From Argopecten irradians (Eukaryota; Mollusca; Bivalvia; Pectinida; Pectinidae), in NCBI RefSeq assembly GCF_041381155.1, contig NC_091135.1, positions 68,165,067 to 68,229,066 of the forward strand: a DNA stretch of 64,000 nucleotides. The letters run 5' to 3'. The position numbers were made by a program, and so were the translations under genes. The notes under the pieces were generated by a model. That model ran no database searches. It had not been told where the DNA came from and worked only from the letters and a program-made list of their open reading frames with translations. Below, piece after piece: positions 44,081 to 56,304 of this stretch. Positions within the stretch are counted from its first letter, which is position 1, and every line of letters begins with the position of its first letter.

Positions 44081-47000
44081 AAGTCAGGACAACAGAAAAG
44101 ATCCCATGACGCCTTTTCACATCATGCAATAGAAGCAGAAGACACAATTCTTACGCTCATCCTGCTGAGCAACATGTTTTTGGTAAAGATGCAACCAGCA
44201 CAACAATTACTTAACATGTATTATCGAAAAAGTGATAGGCGTACTTCGATACTGATAGAATGTCAAGTAAACTATTTAAAAAGGAGTGTAAAAGAAGCAT
44301 CCTTTATAATTGTAGCAGCAGGAGTCAGGGGGGTTTGTGGACTTGTTTAAAGACTGAACGAGAAACAACATGTAAGAATGTGTTGTACCGGACCATAACT
44401 CCATTAAAATGTACCAGAGAATAAATAGTTAAGTGTGATATTGCAGAAAAGATCCATTAAGACGTATGCTATACAATAGCTATTTGAACCAAAGCCTTAT
44501 TGTATGGCCAGGCTTCTGTCAATATTGTGTTGAAAACAATTGCCGGGCAATAAAAGTCCATCTGCAGTAAATGTTTTCACATCGATCTCTCTCAGCAAAA
44601 GTCGGCATCGCAGTCACTGGCTGTCAGATACATAGCTTTCTCATTTTGACATTGTCTGACATCCAAATGCTTTTTACTGGAAATTTCATAATGATAATCG
44701 CTACGGCAGGAGACTTGGCCGTCGATTCTTACCCGAGTCGCAGAGAGCATATGTCAGTTTTAGCCTGTAATTGTGTAGAGCTGTACAGTTAGTGGTTCTA
44801 GCCAAAATATGGCGTGTAAAATATTCAGCCATCGCCAAAGAAGGCACCAATGTAACCCCATTATAAAACGTGGAGAAGTGCGGAAATGGGCTGAGATTGG
44901 AGACCTGGGTATACTTGTGTTACACCATTAGTCGACGGTGTTAAAGTTTCTACAAATACATGTATATAGGCATGTAAAGAGTAGTGAGCCACAACACCAC
45001 AGGAAAGGTAAGCCAAGCAAGAGACACAGGGGCGCTGGTTTATGGCAGAAACTAACATAAAACACATTTTACATGCAGGCTGGTCGATATTTCACAACTG
45101 CCCTAAAAGGTCAGAGAGGAATCATTCCAACTGATTTATGTGGAGTTTATTTTACAAGTGCACTGTTGTTGTCTCGTTATGTTAGGACACCTAGTCAAAG
45201 GACATTCAGCAGGAAGGGAAAAATGATCTTTACAGAAATGTGTCTTTAGTCTAGAATATCCTAAATTTTGTTTCAATTAAACTTGATTGCGGAAAACAGG
45301 AGGAAGAATGATGTTTATAGAAATGTGTCTTTTGTCTAGAAGATTGCTACATAACGTGTTGCTAAGAGACATTATTATGGACATAGACAACTTTTTGACA
45401 GGTGCTCAATATGAAAGGTCAGACCGTCCGTGAATATAATTTTAGAATATAAAATAAATACAAAAATATATTTTATTGCCAAACTATTTTTCATAGATAT
45501 TATATACGATTTCATCAACCAAACAAAAGTATTACGCTTGTTTTATTTTTTCCAATGCACATTATAGGATAGAGCATCTATTATGTATAGCATACCACCA
45601 ATTTGATCAAACAGTACACTATAAACCCCTAATTTCAACCTTTACTGGATAGGAGTAAAAACGAATGTCGTAATAGTAAAACAAAATATAATCATAAACC
45701 TACTCTACACAACATGTAGGTTTGCACTGAAGCAGAAGATACAAGAACCCGGACCAGACGTTCCAGAGGAGTAAGTATTATCTGCTACAATGTCCATCCC
45801 GCCACACATATCTAGGTCAAGGTCACTATCACAAATTAAATGATGATTGTACGACAGAGGAACTGTGACAGGACTACTAAACAAACCTTACCCTTATATA
45901 AACAATGAAATACAGACATATGAATGAGATTTGCCAGCAATTTCGTGTAGTATCGGAAAAGTACTATTATATGTCGTTTGTATGTTCTTTTTAAATAGTA
46001 TATTAAGTCAAGGACGCTTTATCGAATGCACACAAACTAGGAAAACAGATATCAATATTTAAACCGGTAAAACACGGGGATGTTGGAACCAGATTCTAAA
46101 TACTCAAAAGAGTGGCGATTAGTTTATCTGAGAAAGAGCCAAGGGAAATCATGTGTTCCTGCTGCCGATGTTCCAGAAGATTGGTTCTAGATTGAACGAA
46201 TCTCTGGACAGATGTTAGAATGGCACATTAACCAATAGAATAATCCGGTAAATCTGGTACTTTGTAAACTTGTATACCATTATCACGATTTATCAAACAA
46301 GAAGAAGAAACAAAGCGTGTGTGTTTATAACATAATATATGCGCAGAAAGTCGCAATCTATCCTGAATACTCAGTCGGCTAATGTCGTGGGTATTAACGT
46401 TAAATAGGACAATTAAAGTTTAGCAAATTAAACTGTATGGCTCACAAATTGACAAAAAATTCAATAAAATATCAACCTTAGGAAAACAACCGACTATACG
46501 GTAAATCTGCAGATGTCCATATATTTTACAACAATGCTATCGTTTTGTTAAAAGAAATATTGACTTTAATAACTTCGTGGTGAAGGCATCAATAAACCTC
46601 ACATACCTGAGGTCATATAAACCAGAAATGAGACATCTGCGGTACCTATGGCGGAAGAGGACTTACTTCTGGCAATTCTTACCCTATAGTTTCCAACAAC
46701 TGTCTTTACCAAGGTTTTATCGGTGGACAAAACACAGCGGGAGTAGAGGAAATGCTAAAATATTAAATGGGATTGGTCATAAAACGGTCAAGGCCAGAAC
46801 AGTTAGTGACGTCAACACTTCACATTATTGAAATGAAGGTAGCATGTGTCGATAGAAAATTGGATATTGACTGTATAATTAAATTATATCTCAGGATAAA
46901 ATATTGAAACAATGCTGTCCTCATCCGATCTGTAGCATTCTCGAAGCGACATTATCGGACCATATTGCTCTTAAAACATCTTTATCAAACTAAGATCTGT

Positions 47001-47286
47001 CTAAACGACTCTTTGTATTTGTTTCGGTAAATACATGTGTGTTGATACATCAGTAACACATGATACATCAACATCTTCCAATAACTGCACTGTCTAAATT
47101 CCTAGAATTGTGACAACTCAAAGAACCCACGGTACTTGTTTATATCGAGGTTGGTACCAATGATGGCATGTTTGCTTACTGTGCTTGTCTTTTAATTCCT
47201 CTAAACAAATATGAGCGAACAAAATCATTTTGATTGTGGAAGATCCGACTTCCTGAACTTACCACCAACTGATGTCATTACCTGAC
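44081..47286. other. Intergenic, no gene recognised
   Basis: A degenerate direct repeat (about 93-bp period, block agaaatgtgtctttagtcta) lies at 45208-45341. A strong minus-strand donor-like CCTCAG/GTATGT sits near 46604, and a TGACGTCA at 46807-46814. Open frames of 70-90 codons show no homology. Confidence 0.3.
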
Positions 47287-47414
47287 TCCAGGATGATGAA
47301 AAAATCTTAGACTTAAGTTTAGACTTAGCCAAGCATTAATTATGTAACATTTTATAACGTCATCTTTGATTGCCTTTGTCTAAACTAAGCCAGTTTTGGA
47401 CCATGATCCTGGGA
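47287..47414 (-). repeat. Dispersed repeat, copy 2 of a pair
   Basis: Inverse copy of 40611-40717. It also contains its own short inverted repeat (aagtttagacttag and gtctaaacta). Confidence 0.6.
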
Positions 47415-48285
47415 CCAGACCTCTAATGCTTGTGTTTCAAAACCGCTTATTGCGGAACAGAAAGAGTTCAAAATAATTACAGGAAAAGTTATCATCATAG
47501 AACCCGAAATAAACACAGAACCCGAAATAAACACAAAGTTCCGTGATTATCTCGTTTGAAAATGTCAGTTGATCTTTATAGAAAAAATGCCTTACATATA
47601 TACCCTCTAGTAATGTATTTGCTTCAATTTACAATACATGTAATATCAATGCCAGCAACATTTCATTTATTGAATGATCGATCAGAAGAATGAGTGATGC
47701 TCCTGAAAAGAAACCTCAAATCGAGAAAATGTGATTTGAAAAAACATTCAATGAACCTTGCTCTATTTTAAAATTCAAGAAAGATGAAAACGGCAAACCC
47801 GAAAAAAAAAGACAACGCCGTTCGATCAAAACAAATATAAGCAACGAAAGTGATAGTAAAGCAACTTTCCAAAGATACCATAATAACATACAAGACTAAA
47901 AATTACATACGTTATAGGCAAACGGAATCAGTAATACCATTCAAGTCAATATCAGTTTTAAAACCTTACCGATTTACGCAATTACTAATCATTAGTGGGT
48001 CTTCGTTGAAACAGTATTAATACATATCGTTATAGTATTTGAGTGTCGGATGAAGTGTAAATATGATGGAAACTTATCAATATTTAGACTGGTATTTTGG
48101 TGTTCATCGTGACATAACAACCAATGTGTAGAGTTAATCATTGATAAGACTATTGACAGCTATAAACACACAACAGGTCACACACCAATGGGAGTGCCAT
48201 ATACACGGAATAAACCCCGATAGATGTGGGTCTCGCCTGTTTGTGTTCCACGTGGAGATGGCACTACCATTTACACAAACCTTAC
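47415..48285. other. Intergenic, no gene seen
   Basis: An 18-bp direct duplication (agaacccgaaataaacac) lies at about 47499-47537. Nothing else recognised. Confidence 0.3.
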
Positions 48286-48500
48286 CTCAGACGGCCGCCA
48301 TCACCACTTCACCAAACCGACTTGAATCACGACAGAACACAAGTAAACATTGACTACAAGCATGCGATTGTACACATGGATAGTAAACCTTGATTGGGCA
48401 TGCGCTGAACAAACACCAATTCAGGCTCAGCAGCAAGTAGCGAGCGAAATCGACTGGCGCATGCGTAGTGTAGAATGCGTGATCGATAATTATCAATACA
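48286..48500 (-). promoter_or_regulatory. Candidate promoter and first exon on the minus strand
   Basis: GGCGCATGCGTA (48446-48457) and GGCATGCGC (48398-48406) resemble NRF1 sites, with inverted CCAAT boxes nearby. Reading leftward, ATGGCGGCC lies in a CG-rich context and GTCTGAG at 48286 is followed by GTAAGG, a strong donor. That ATG meets a stop after four codons, so the exon would be mostly untranslated. A second donor-like GTAAGG follows TATAG near 48555. No matching downstream exon was identified. Confidence 0.35.
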
Positions 48501-49856
48501 CACACCGTTTGGAGTGAGGAGTAGTGTAGTTTGTATAAACAGAGCTGACCTTACCTATATATATTACTGATATCAAACATACGGCCAACCCCGCATCACC
48601 AGATGGTATCTCATTGATCTTTCCATCGGTCTTGGCTTATTGGTGTCGATTTAGTCAGCGGTCTAGTTCTATCATTTAAACTAATTACTTATCTGATTTG
48701 GCGTATTTGATACACTTGTTGCGAGTTTACTGGGCTGATCAGTGTTATTCAGCAAGCTTTTAAGAATATCTGAAACGGTAAGGTGCAGAGGCTGTAATTC
48801 AGTATGAATTCGCAATACTATAAAACATTATGGAACAGAACAAAATGATAACTGTGTCGATAAAAGTGTCAGTTCGTGATGTACAGAGAATCGTAAAACA
48901 ATGCAGTCTTGTAATTTTTCACTGTACCAGCTTCTGTGTCGAATGTCAAAAATGACGTCAAGGCTGTCAAAGCATGCATCGTTTGTGTACATAACACACC
49001 CTCGCTATCTAACTGTTGATTTTAACGTCTGTGAACCTCACTTTGACACCTACAAGAACGAGATATGCATCCGCTAACGTAAACCACAGACGAAAGTTTA
49101 AACATCTCGGTCAATGTTACGAAAAACATGTAAAAGGGTCACAATGAACACTTTCTTTAGGGTTGTACAGAATAGGGCCTGAGGCTTGTATGGGCTCATG
49201 GCGGCGTAGTGGTTAACGTGTCTTCCGATGTCGCTACCAGAATCTGACACATTCCAGCTGAAGTATTCAAGCATAATAACTCTGGCCATCTCAATTGCAT
49301 GAGCCGTTCAGAAGATCATATAAACCGGGTAGACTTACTTGATATCAGACAATACACAAAATCCACGAGATAAAAGTTCTAAGACAGCTCTGAACAGACA
49401 TTGGAAAAGCATCAACATAACATTCAGTGCCAACTGCTATGCCTACAACTCAACAAGGGTTAAAAAATCACCCATTCCCATGCACTGCATTATTATATAA
49501 TAAAAGGCACAATGGGTGCATTGACTGCACACAAGTAGAATCAAAAATAATTCATATTGATATTAATATAACCGATACATAGCATGACACTTCTGTAAAG
49601 TCATAAATCACAGGAGCGTTCTTTGTACCGATACCCACAGTTAGAGATGACTGAGTGTAACACACAAATTATCTGGATAAGATACCGTGCGATGGTACCT
49701 TACATACAAAACTTTCAAAAAAGTCCGATTATGGTTCAGGACAAAATCAAAGTGTTTTGTTAGTTTGATTAAATTACCGTCCTGTTAACAACCAGGGTCA
49801 TGTAAGGACGGCATCCCATGCATGCGTTTGTAGCGTTTGTGTAATGCGAGGTGCGT
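48501..49856. other. Intergenic, with a SINE-head fragment
   Basis: TGGCGGCGTAGTGGTTAACG near 49199 resembles a polymerase III box A, but no box B follows, so at most a broken SINE. TGACGTCA at 48953-48960. No gene seen. Confidence 0.3.
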
Positions 49857-50167
49857 GTTTTGAGAGACTGCGGTATGTTTGTGTTGTGTCTTCTTGTATA
49901 ATGGAACTCTTGCCATTTTTATAGTGCTATATCACTGAAGCATGTTGCCGAAGACACCAAGCAACAGTTCCCATCCGGTCACATAATACTGTCAACGCGC
50001 GAACCAGTCGTTCCACTCCCGGTATACTGAGCGCTAAGCAGGAGCGGAAACTACCACTTTTATAGACTTTGGTGTGTCTCGGCCAGGGGACAGAACCCGG
50101 CCTACCTCACAGGGGCGAGCGCTCAACAAAAAGCCAAAAGTAAGGCGGTTTTAAGGGAGACGTTAGG
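49857..50167 (+). repeat. Dispersed repeat, copy 2 of a pair of about 300 bp
   Basis: Better preserved relative of 43788-44080, with gaaccagtcgttccactccc, gagcgctaagcaggagcgga and cagaacccggcctacc. The ~300-bp layout with this motif order recalls a widespread mollusc repeat, but I cannot name it. Confidence 0.7.
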
Positions 50168-50516
50168 AAAAATAATGTTAGAAAGAAGAGAAAAGATAAT
50201 ATACTAAATTTAGTCGCCTTTTACAGTGCTAATACCGGGTTAAAAGTTAACGGATATGAAGCGATTTATCGTTACTGGGATCCTACCAGAAGTCATGAAG
50301 GAACAGTTGTCACGATTTGGGGAAAATTTAATTGATTGCGTCTCATGAAACACATTATTTCCACATAAACAAAACAACACCATCATGAAGTATTCGTCAG
50401 ACATCAGAAATCTGGGCGCACAGTAGAATATACACACAATGAATCACGACTACTGTTCCGTCACGACTACTGGGGTGTCTTTGGGCGACAACTTTTTTCC
50501 TACATGAGGGTCACAC
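50168..50516. other. Short intergenic stretch
   Basis: A 13-bp block (gtcacgactactg) is repeated at about 50459-50472 next to a partial copy. Nothing else seen. Confidence 0.3.
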
Positions 50517-50975
50517 GAGAACATGTTCTCATGAATTCCCAAACACTTATTAAAATGCAACCTGGTCAGTCAATATTGTTATGCCTTATACATAAGTGAC
50601 ACTCGTTCCAGTGTTTCTCGCATTTCTAAACACGTAGCGAGTACGGTAACGTTACATTAATATGAAGAGAGATCATTGGAAATTTGTCAAAAATCGAACT
50701 TCACAATATTTTACGACCTATTAATACTTAGAATAATATAAATTCATAATTAACCGTTTGATCAGTAATTTTAATCACTTTCACGGCCACAAACAAGAAA
50801 GTCAAATTGCAGCGAAAGGCTAATCTTTAACCTTTACTTTGCCGCCATGTTTGTTCTTGTTTGTTCTTCATGCTCTACTTTGGAGGTGGTATGAGATTTT
50901 GTTCCGAGAACAATGTTCTCGTTTCTTGTTCATTGTGTTTGGGTGAAAATATCACCGGAGAACATTGTTCTTGTA
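50517..50975. promoter_or_regulatory. Cluster of AGAACA/TGTTCT palindromes
   Basis: GAGAACATGTTCTC (50517-50530), GAGAACAATGTTCTC (about 50906-50920) and gagaacattgttctt (about 50960-50974), with extra tgttct half-sites near 50849-50868. The half-site is that of steroid (3-ketosteroid) receptors, but spacers of 0-1 bp differ from the 3-bp canonical layout, so function is doubtful. A Kozak-like gccgccATGT (ATG 50847-50849) opens only 15 codons. Confidence 0.3.
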
Positions 50976-51557
50976 TCAAGAATATGTTGCACAAGGACGC
51001 CCCTGGTTGGGTCCCAGTATATAGACTACTCACAAAACTTATACAAACGGGAAGTGGAAATGTCTTCATTTAAATTAACTCTAGTATCTAGGGAGTAGGG
51101 AACCGGATTATAATAACTTATTTACATCGGAGATCGTGGTATTAAATGGGGCGTCAATAGCCAAACAGTGAAAAAATAAAGTCCCTGTTGTTTTTTTTAG
51201 AAATTGACATATAATGTAAATTGCAGCTTCCGCCAAAAATGGGGTTGTGAACCTAATTATTTTGGATTGGTTATTGCATAACAACAGTTAATCTGTAAAT
51301 AATATCCAGCGATATTTATCCATACCTTTCGTTCCTCTTCGTTGTTCCGATAAACCTTGCCTATGAATAGTTTCTCCCCACGTGCCGTAAGATAAATCCC
51401 CCCAAACAAATATCTCACAGCTGTTCGGGTTTACATCACGTCTCTGTCGGAGTTATTAAAAAAAGTACTGGAACAAGGCGAATCCAATCTCGCCTTCAAT
51501 AGAGTGACTACAACACCAAACACCTAAACGCAGTGCGTTGCTAGACTAGGAACATTA
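50976..51557. other. Intergenic, no gene seen
   Basis: No coding family, repeat or RNA gene recognised. Confidence 0.3.
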
Positions 51558-51581
51558 TGACGTCATGCAATTGTGACGTCA
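51558..51581. promoter_or_regulatory. Pair of full CRE sites
   Basis: TGACGTCA at 51558-51565 and 51574-51581, 16 bp apart start to start, separated by tgcaattg. This is the densest of ten such sites in the window. Confidence 0.4.
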
Positions 51582-51824
51582 TTAATTATTCTTTATCAAC
51601 TATAAAGACACATAATTAGATAAAATTATCATTAGCTGAAGCCAAGAGAGAGGTTAAATTCGTTGGTTCTCTACTGAAAAGTTCACAATTCCCATGAAAT
51701 GACATTTGTAAAGTATACTGACGAGATATTTCCTTGTAAAATCGTTCTGCGTGTATACATTGTCAGGTATTTGGATAAGAATGAACATTCATTAACTTTG
51801 GATAGAGAAGGTGCATATAAACAC

Positions 51825-52154
51825 TTATGGTGGCTGATTACGGCCATCTCGTGTTGTTGTGTTGTCGCCTTGTCGTGTTGTCGCCTTGTCGAGTTGTCGC
51901 GAGTTGTGACAACCCGAGATTTAACAGTTAAAATATCGACTTGTCGCGTTTTCGAACCGCGACAAGTCGACAACACGACAGGACGACAAGTCGACAACAC
52001 GACAAGTCGACATTTCAAACACGCTAATTAGCGCGTACAGAATCTCGTGTTGTCGCGGTAAAATGTCGACTTGTCGTGTTGTCGCCTTGTCGTGTTGTCG
52101 ACTTGTCGTGTTGTCGCCTTGTCGACTTGTCGCCCTCCTGTTACACATGCGCAA
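51825..52154 (+). mobile_element. GTCG-rich hairpin element, copy 1
   Basis: 330 bp bounded by ttatggtggctgattacggc and ctgttacacatgcgcaa. The body is built from alternating ttgtcg/gttgtcg words in the left flank, then their complements, a palindromic core cgctaattagcg (52022-52033), then the words again. The arms next to the core pair (cgacaagtcgacatttc.. with ..aaatgtcgacttgtcg). Copy 2 lies inverted at 56001-56304. Several long open frames here are low-complexity artefacts. Confidence 0.78.
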
Positions 52155-54098
52155 GTCATATGAAATAGCCACTATATTTGAATATAGAAAACTGAAGTTA
52201 GTGCTTGTGAATATTTGGTGTGTTTTTAAGATATTCGATGTACAAAATTGTTTAAAAATTATATTTTCCCCATTGTTAACTCTTTTGAAATATTATACTT
52301 AACGGAATTGTGATATTAAATTAATTGAATATTAACAAAACAAAGGATGTTGTCAGAACACAGAACAAAAATGTTTGTACAATGAACAGTAACAGAGGGG
52401 ACAAATGTACATGTATATTAACTTAATATTGTAAAATCTCCTTTACAAAATATTGTGTTATTAATCGGTAAAAACTTATTATTCAATTTGAAGAATTGAA
52501 GAGAACACGGATGATAAGACGAAATATTATCTATTATAACTAATTACTGTAATAGGTTATGTGTGTAGTACATCAAACAATAACCTTGATTTAAGATCTA
52601 ATAAAGAATTTGATGTAAAACAATTAGAAAAAAATCATTAAAACTTTCATTTAATCCAAAGCGTTATAGAACAGATAAGGTGTTGTGCCCCATCTTTCTG
52701 GTAATTAGTTCATGTATTTTGATCATCAGCATGCATCACAACGTACATAATGTAAATATTCTTTTTTATAAAATTTGTTTATTGTAATACAGTAAGATTT
52801 AACCCTGGAAAGTTTGATTGTGTAACTTGACTACAGTAATTCATACAATAATATACAAATGCTGGAGCATAGATACTTCCAGGGAACATTTAATATAATG
52901 TAACTCTTGCAAAAGAAAAGTACACAATTAGTATTTCTGGGTCTAGAAATTCCTAATACACAAAACATGTGTTCATTTAACGAAATGAATATCATAATTA
53001 TATATAATAATCTTTCTCAAAGCGATCAATTTGTGGTTAAGAGAGGCTTGGCTAATTCTGATACATTCAAGTGTAATTGACCTGTGTTAATATGGTCCGA
53101 GTGCAAAGTCAATAACAGCAACTCAAGTTACATTACGCAAACATTGAGTTCTTCAGGGTGGTGTCCTATGGTCAATGCTTTTTCTTGCAACATGCCAAAG
53201 AAAATGATATCTAGTATAAAAAAGAACCTCAGTTTCGGTTCATATGGTGTTATTCCCCCTGGTATAATTTAAAATAATGACCTCGGGCTACGGTCAGGGT
53301 TATTTACATGTATTCTACCAGGGCGGAACAACAACATATATACATCCTTATACATGTATGTCTACAGTGCTTTTATCTTTATATTCTGTAATTCCTGTGT
53401 TATATTCGATACAGTTACCATTACGCTCTGTCGTTATATCAAGATATTCGATGCCTTTTCCTGTATATTATGTAGCTAAAATTAAACTTTATATTCGGTA
53501 CAAATTTCTTTAAATTCTGTACACACTTCTTTATATGATGTGCAACCTTCTTTATATACTGTGCAAACATTTATAAGATGAAGATCAAAGCCGGTTTATA
53601 ATATATGCATAATTTTTCGGCTGCTTTCGTCTTTGTGACAGCACTTTGTATAGTTATGTAGGATTTTGAAAAGAAAATTATTGCTCTTACCAACGGTAGT
53701 AACCGCTTTTGTGAAGACTTAACAGAAATATGATTTTAACCGCTAAAACTACATGTAGGTGGACTAATTTTTGTTTGTCTCGGGATCTATCCATCCTATA
53801 TATATAGGATAATATATATATCACAATGTAGATTACGATTTTACCAATTTTTGTATTTAAACTCATAATACGTCTAAAATGGTCTATGCATGACACTGTG
53901 GTGGGTCCAAATTATTGGATCGCCATCTACATGTAGACAATTAATCATGTGTCTACATTGGATCACCAATATAAGAAAGAAATTGATTTTGTTTTAATTT
54001 TAGATGTACTACTATTTTGTTAATTCATATATATGAAAATGAAAACAATTAAGAAGCAAATGCTAATTGAATTCTTCGTTTCGGAATGTAGTTGGTCT
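52155..54098. other. Interval between hairpin copies, no gene recognised
   Basis: AT-rich. A small palindrome (atcctatatatataggat) lies near 53794-53811. No coding signal. Confidence 0.3.
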
Positions 54099-54500
54099 TT
54101 AAAGCTTTATATATGTGCCGTAATTTTCGTACTCACAAATCAAGAGCTTTTGGATATATTTCATCATCGACTTTTTGAAAATTACATTTACAAGTATGAA
54201 TAAGAACTGAAAATGATTTTGACAGTATATATGCGGTCAGGCTATGAAGCCAAGATGTGGTCTGCAATTTCATTTAATTTTTTTTATGAAGTAATAAGAA
54301 ATTACAAAGTGATTACTGCAGGTATGCATTTATCTTAACATACATAAGGCATAAATTCTGACTTGTAAATAATGTTTACAAGGCATCGTACATGGTTTTC
54401 TGACCATTTGAATGATTATCACACCTTAAAACTACCTGATGGTTTTCAATAGTTTCTTGAAGAAAAAATTGCATGCCCAGTTACGGCACATATAACTTAA
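54099..54500. mobile_element. MITE-like element with TTAA ends (family 3, copy B)
   Basis: TTAA at 54099-54102 and 54497-54500, with ends AGCTTTATATATGTGCCGTA and TACGGCACATATAAC. Read on the minus strand, its interior follows copy A (33682-34191) block by block: attgaaaacc, atgccttatgtatgtt, catacctgcag and gaaattgcagaccac. Confidence 0.82.
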
Positions 54501-54794
54501 CCAATCAATACATAGAATCGGGTAATTAATAAAACAAAATGTTCCCAGCCGCCATACATCATTTATGATATAGGTACATGTATATATTATCCGAATAGCG
54601 TATATTGAACTTTGATTCCTAGGCGTGGCAACATTATAAGATTTTTCAAATATCTACATATATATGTAGATCTGCTACCCTGTTGAGATCAGCCGCTTGA
54701 TTTTTACACTTTACCTATCCTAAACATGCTCCCTTACAGATTTAGTTGAATTCGGACCAGTTGAGAAGATGATGGAATTGCTATGTTTAATGGT

Positions 54795-54844
54795 GACAGA
54801 CGACAAATAAAAGTGATGTCGATAGGTCACCTGCCTGGGTGACC
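54795..54844. repeat. Tail fragment of the dispersed repeat seen at 1-786
   Basis: gacagacgacaaataaaag is followed by a hairpin ggtcacctgcctgggtgacc (54825-54844), the same layout as 697-784. Confidence 0.55.
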
Positions 54845-54852
54845 ATCTTGTC

Positions 54853-55763
54853 CTTAAGGCTTAATAGTCCGAAGGCCCGTTAATCTTAACGTCCGTTAGT
54901 CCGAACGACCGTTAGTCCTAAGGCCCATTAGTCCGAAAGTCTGATAGTCCGATAACCGATATAAATGTACAGACTTTAATTACAAGACTCAGTAGTAAAC
55001 TTGCTAAGATATGTGTAACTCTAGATTGACACCATCTTCAGTGACCCACGGATGATTGCACTACACTACGCTACATTTATCACAAATGTAGCGTAGGGTC
55101 ACATACAAAAAGCGAAATGCGACTTATTTCAAAAGTTGTGAAAAAAACCATAATCTTGCAATACATGTACGTAAACGTATCCGATATGAAAGAATGTATA
55201 TGTACACTGCAATCCTGGTTAGTAGTTTTACAGAAATTACCATTATGCGAACCATTTTCATCATTGCAAAAAGGGGAGAATAAACAAGTAAAAGGAAGAA
55301 GAAGGAAACATAAAAATAAGTAGTGAAATACATATTTCATACATGTATGCAGGTTAGAATCGGTGATATATATCATCCATTCATGCAACCATGTTATCCC
55401 TAATGCAATCAAATTACAAGGGACATAAGCTTTACATTAGGCATATATTTGTAAGATAATTCATAAAATGTATATTTATGTGACATCTAATAAAATGTAA
55501 GATATTTTCTTTCTTTTTATGATTTTTTTTAAATTATAATTTTGATGTATTTTTTATCTTGCAATGCTCATTGAAGAAATCACAACTTGCCGTCCATAGA
55601 AGTTTGCAGTTAAATAACTTTAAAGAATTGCCTAAAAATGTATTTGTCATAACTTATTGAAAACATGTCAAACTTTCAATTTACATAAGTTAAACAACTA
55701 TATAAATTGCAATATTTTCTAATTTTCGGATTAACGGGCCTTCGAACTATTAGGCCTTAGCGG
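54853..55763. mobile_element. Inverted-repeat element with GTCCGAAGGCCCGTTA motif
   Basis: The left arm (54853-54885, containing tagtccgaaggcccgttaat) is repeated inverted at 55729-55763 with about four mismatches. The left side is extended by five degenerate copies of a ttagtccgaaggccc word up to about 54955. A small hairpin (cgctacattt/aaatgtagcg) sits near 55068-55092. Interior non-coding. Confidence 0.65.
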
Positions 55764-56000
55764 TTCAAGTGACCTTAAAATCAACAGATGAGGATCACTG
55801 CGTACTAATCAGACGGCGTGACCAGACCATTATTACACGATTATCATATAATAAACAAATTATTAAAATACATAGTTCAGAGCAAAAATACTTTGACAAC
55901 TCTCGGTAAAAAATTGCTATCAAATATCTTCATCTAGCTACAACCACATGCACACAATTATTTTCATTAGCAATCCAATATGGCGAGTGTTATCAATTAT
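55764..56000. other. Short spacer between two inverted-repeat elements
   Basis: No feature recognised. Confidence 0.3.
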
Positions 56001-56304
56001 TTGCGCATGTGTAACAGGAAGGCGACAAGTCGAGAACTCGACAACACGACAAGTCGACAACACGACAACTCGACAACACGACAAGTCGACATTTTACCGC
56101 GACAACACGAGATTCTGTACGCGCTAATTAGCGTGTTTGAAATGTCGACTTGTCGTGTTGTCGTGTTGTCGACTTGTCGCGGTTCGAAAACGCGACAAGT
56201 CGACATGTTAACTGTTAAATCTCGGGTTGTCACAGTTTGAGACCGCGACAACTCGACAAGGCGACAACACAACAACACGAGATGGCCGTAATCAGCCACC
56301 ATAA
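56001..56304 (-). mobile_element. GTCG-rich hairpin element, copy 2 (inverted)
   Basis: Inverse copy of 51825-52154 with the same boundary sequences and palindromic core (56122-56133). It has fewer ttgtcg words, so the two copies differ mainly in word number. Confidence 0.78.

Noticed and set aside
51683-52172. Several overlapping frames rich in Cys-Arg-Val or Thr-Thr-Arg-Gln
   Set aside because: Low-complexity translations of the GTCG word element; open on both strands at once.
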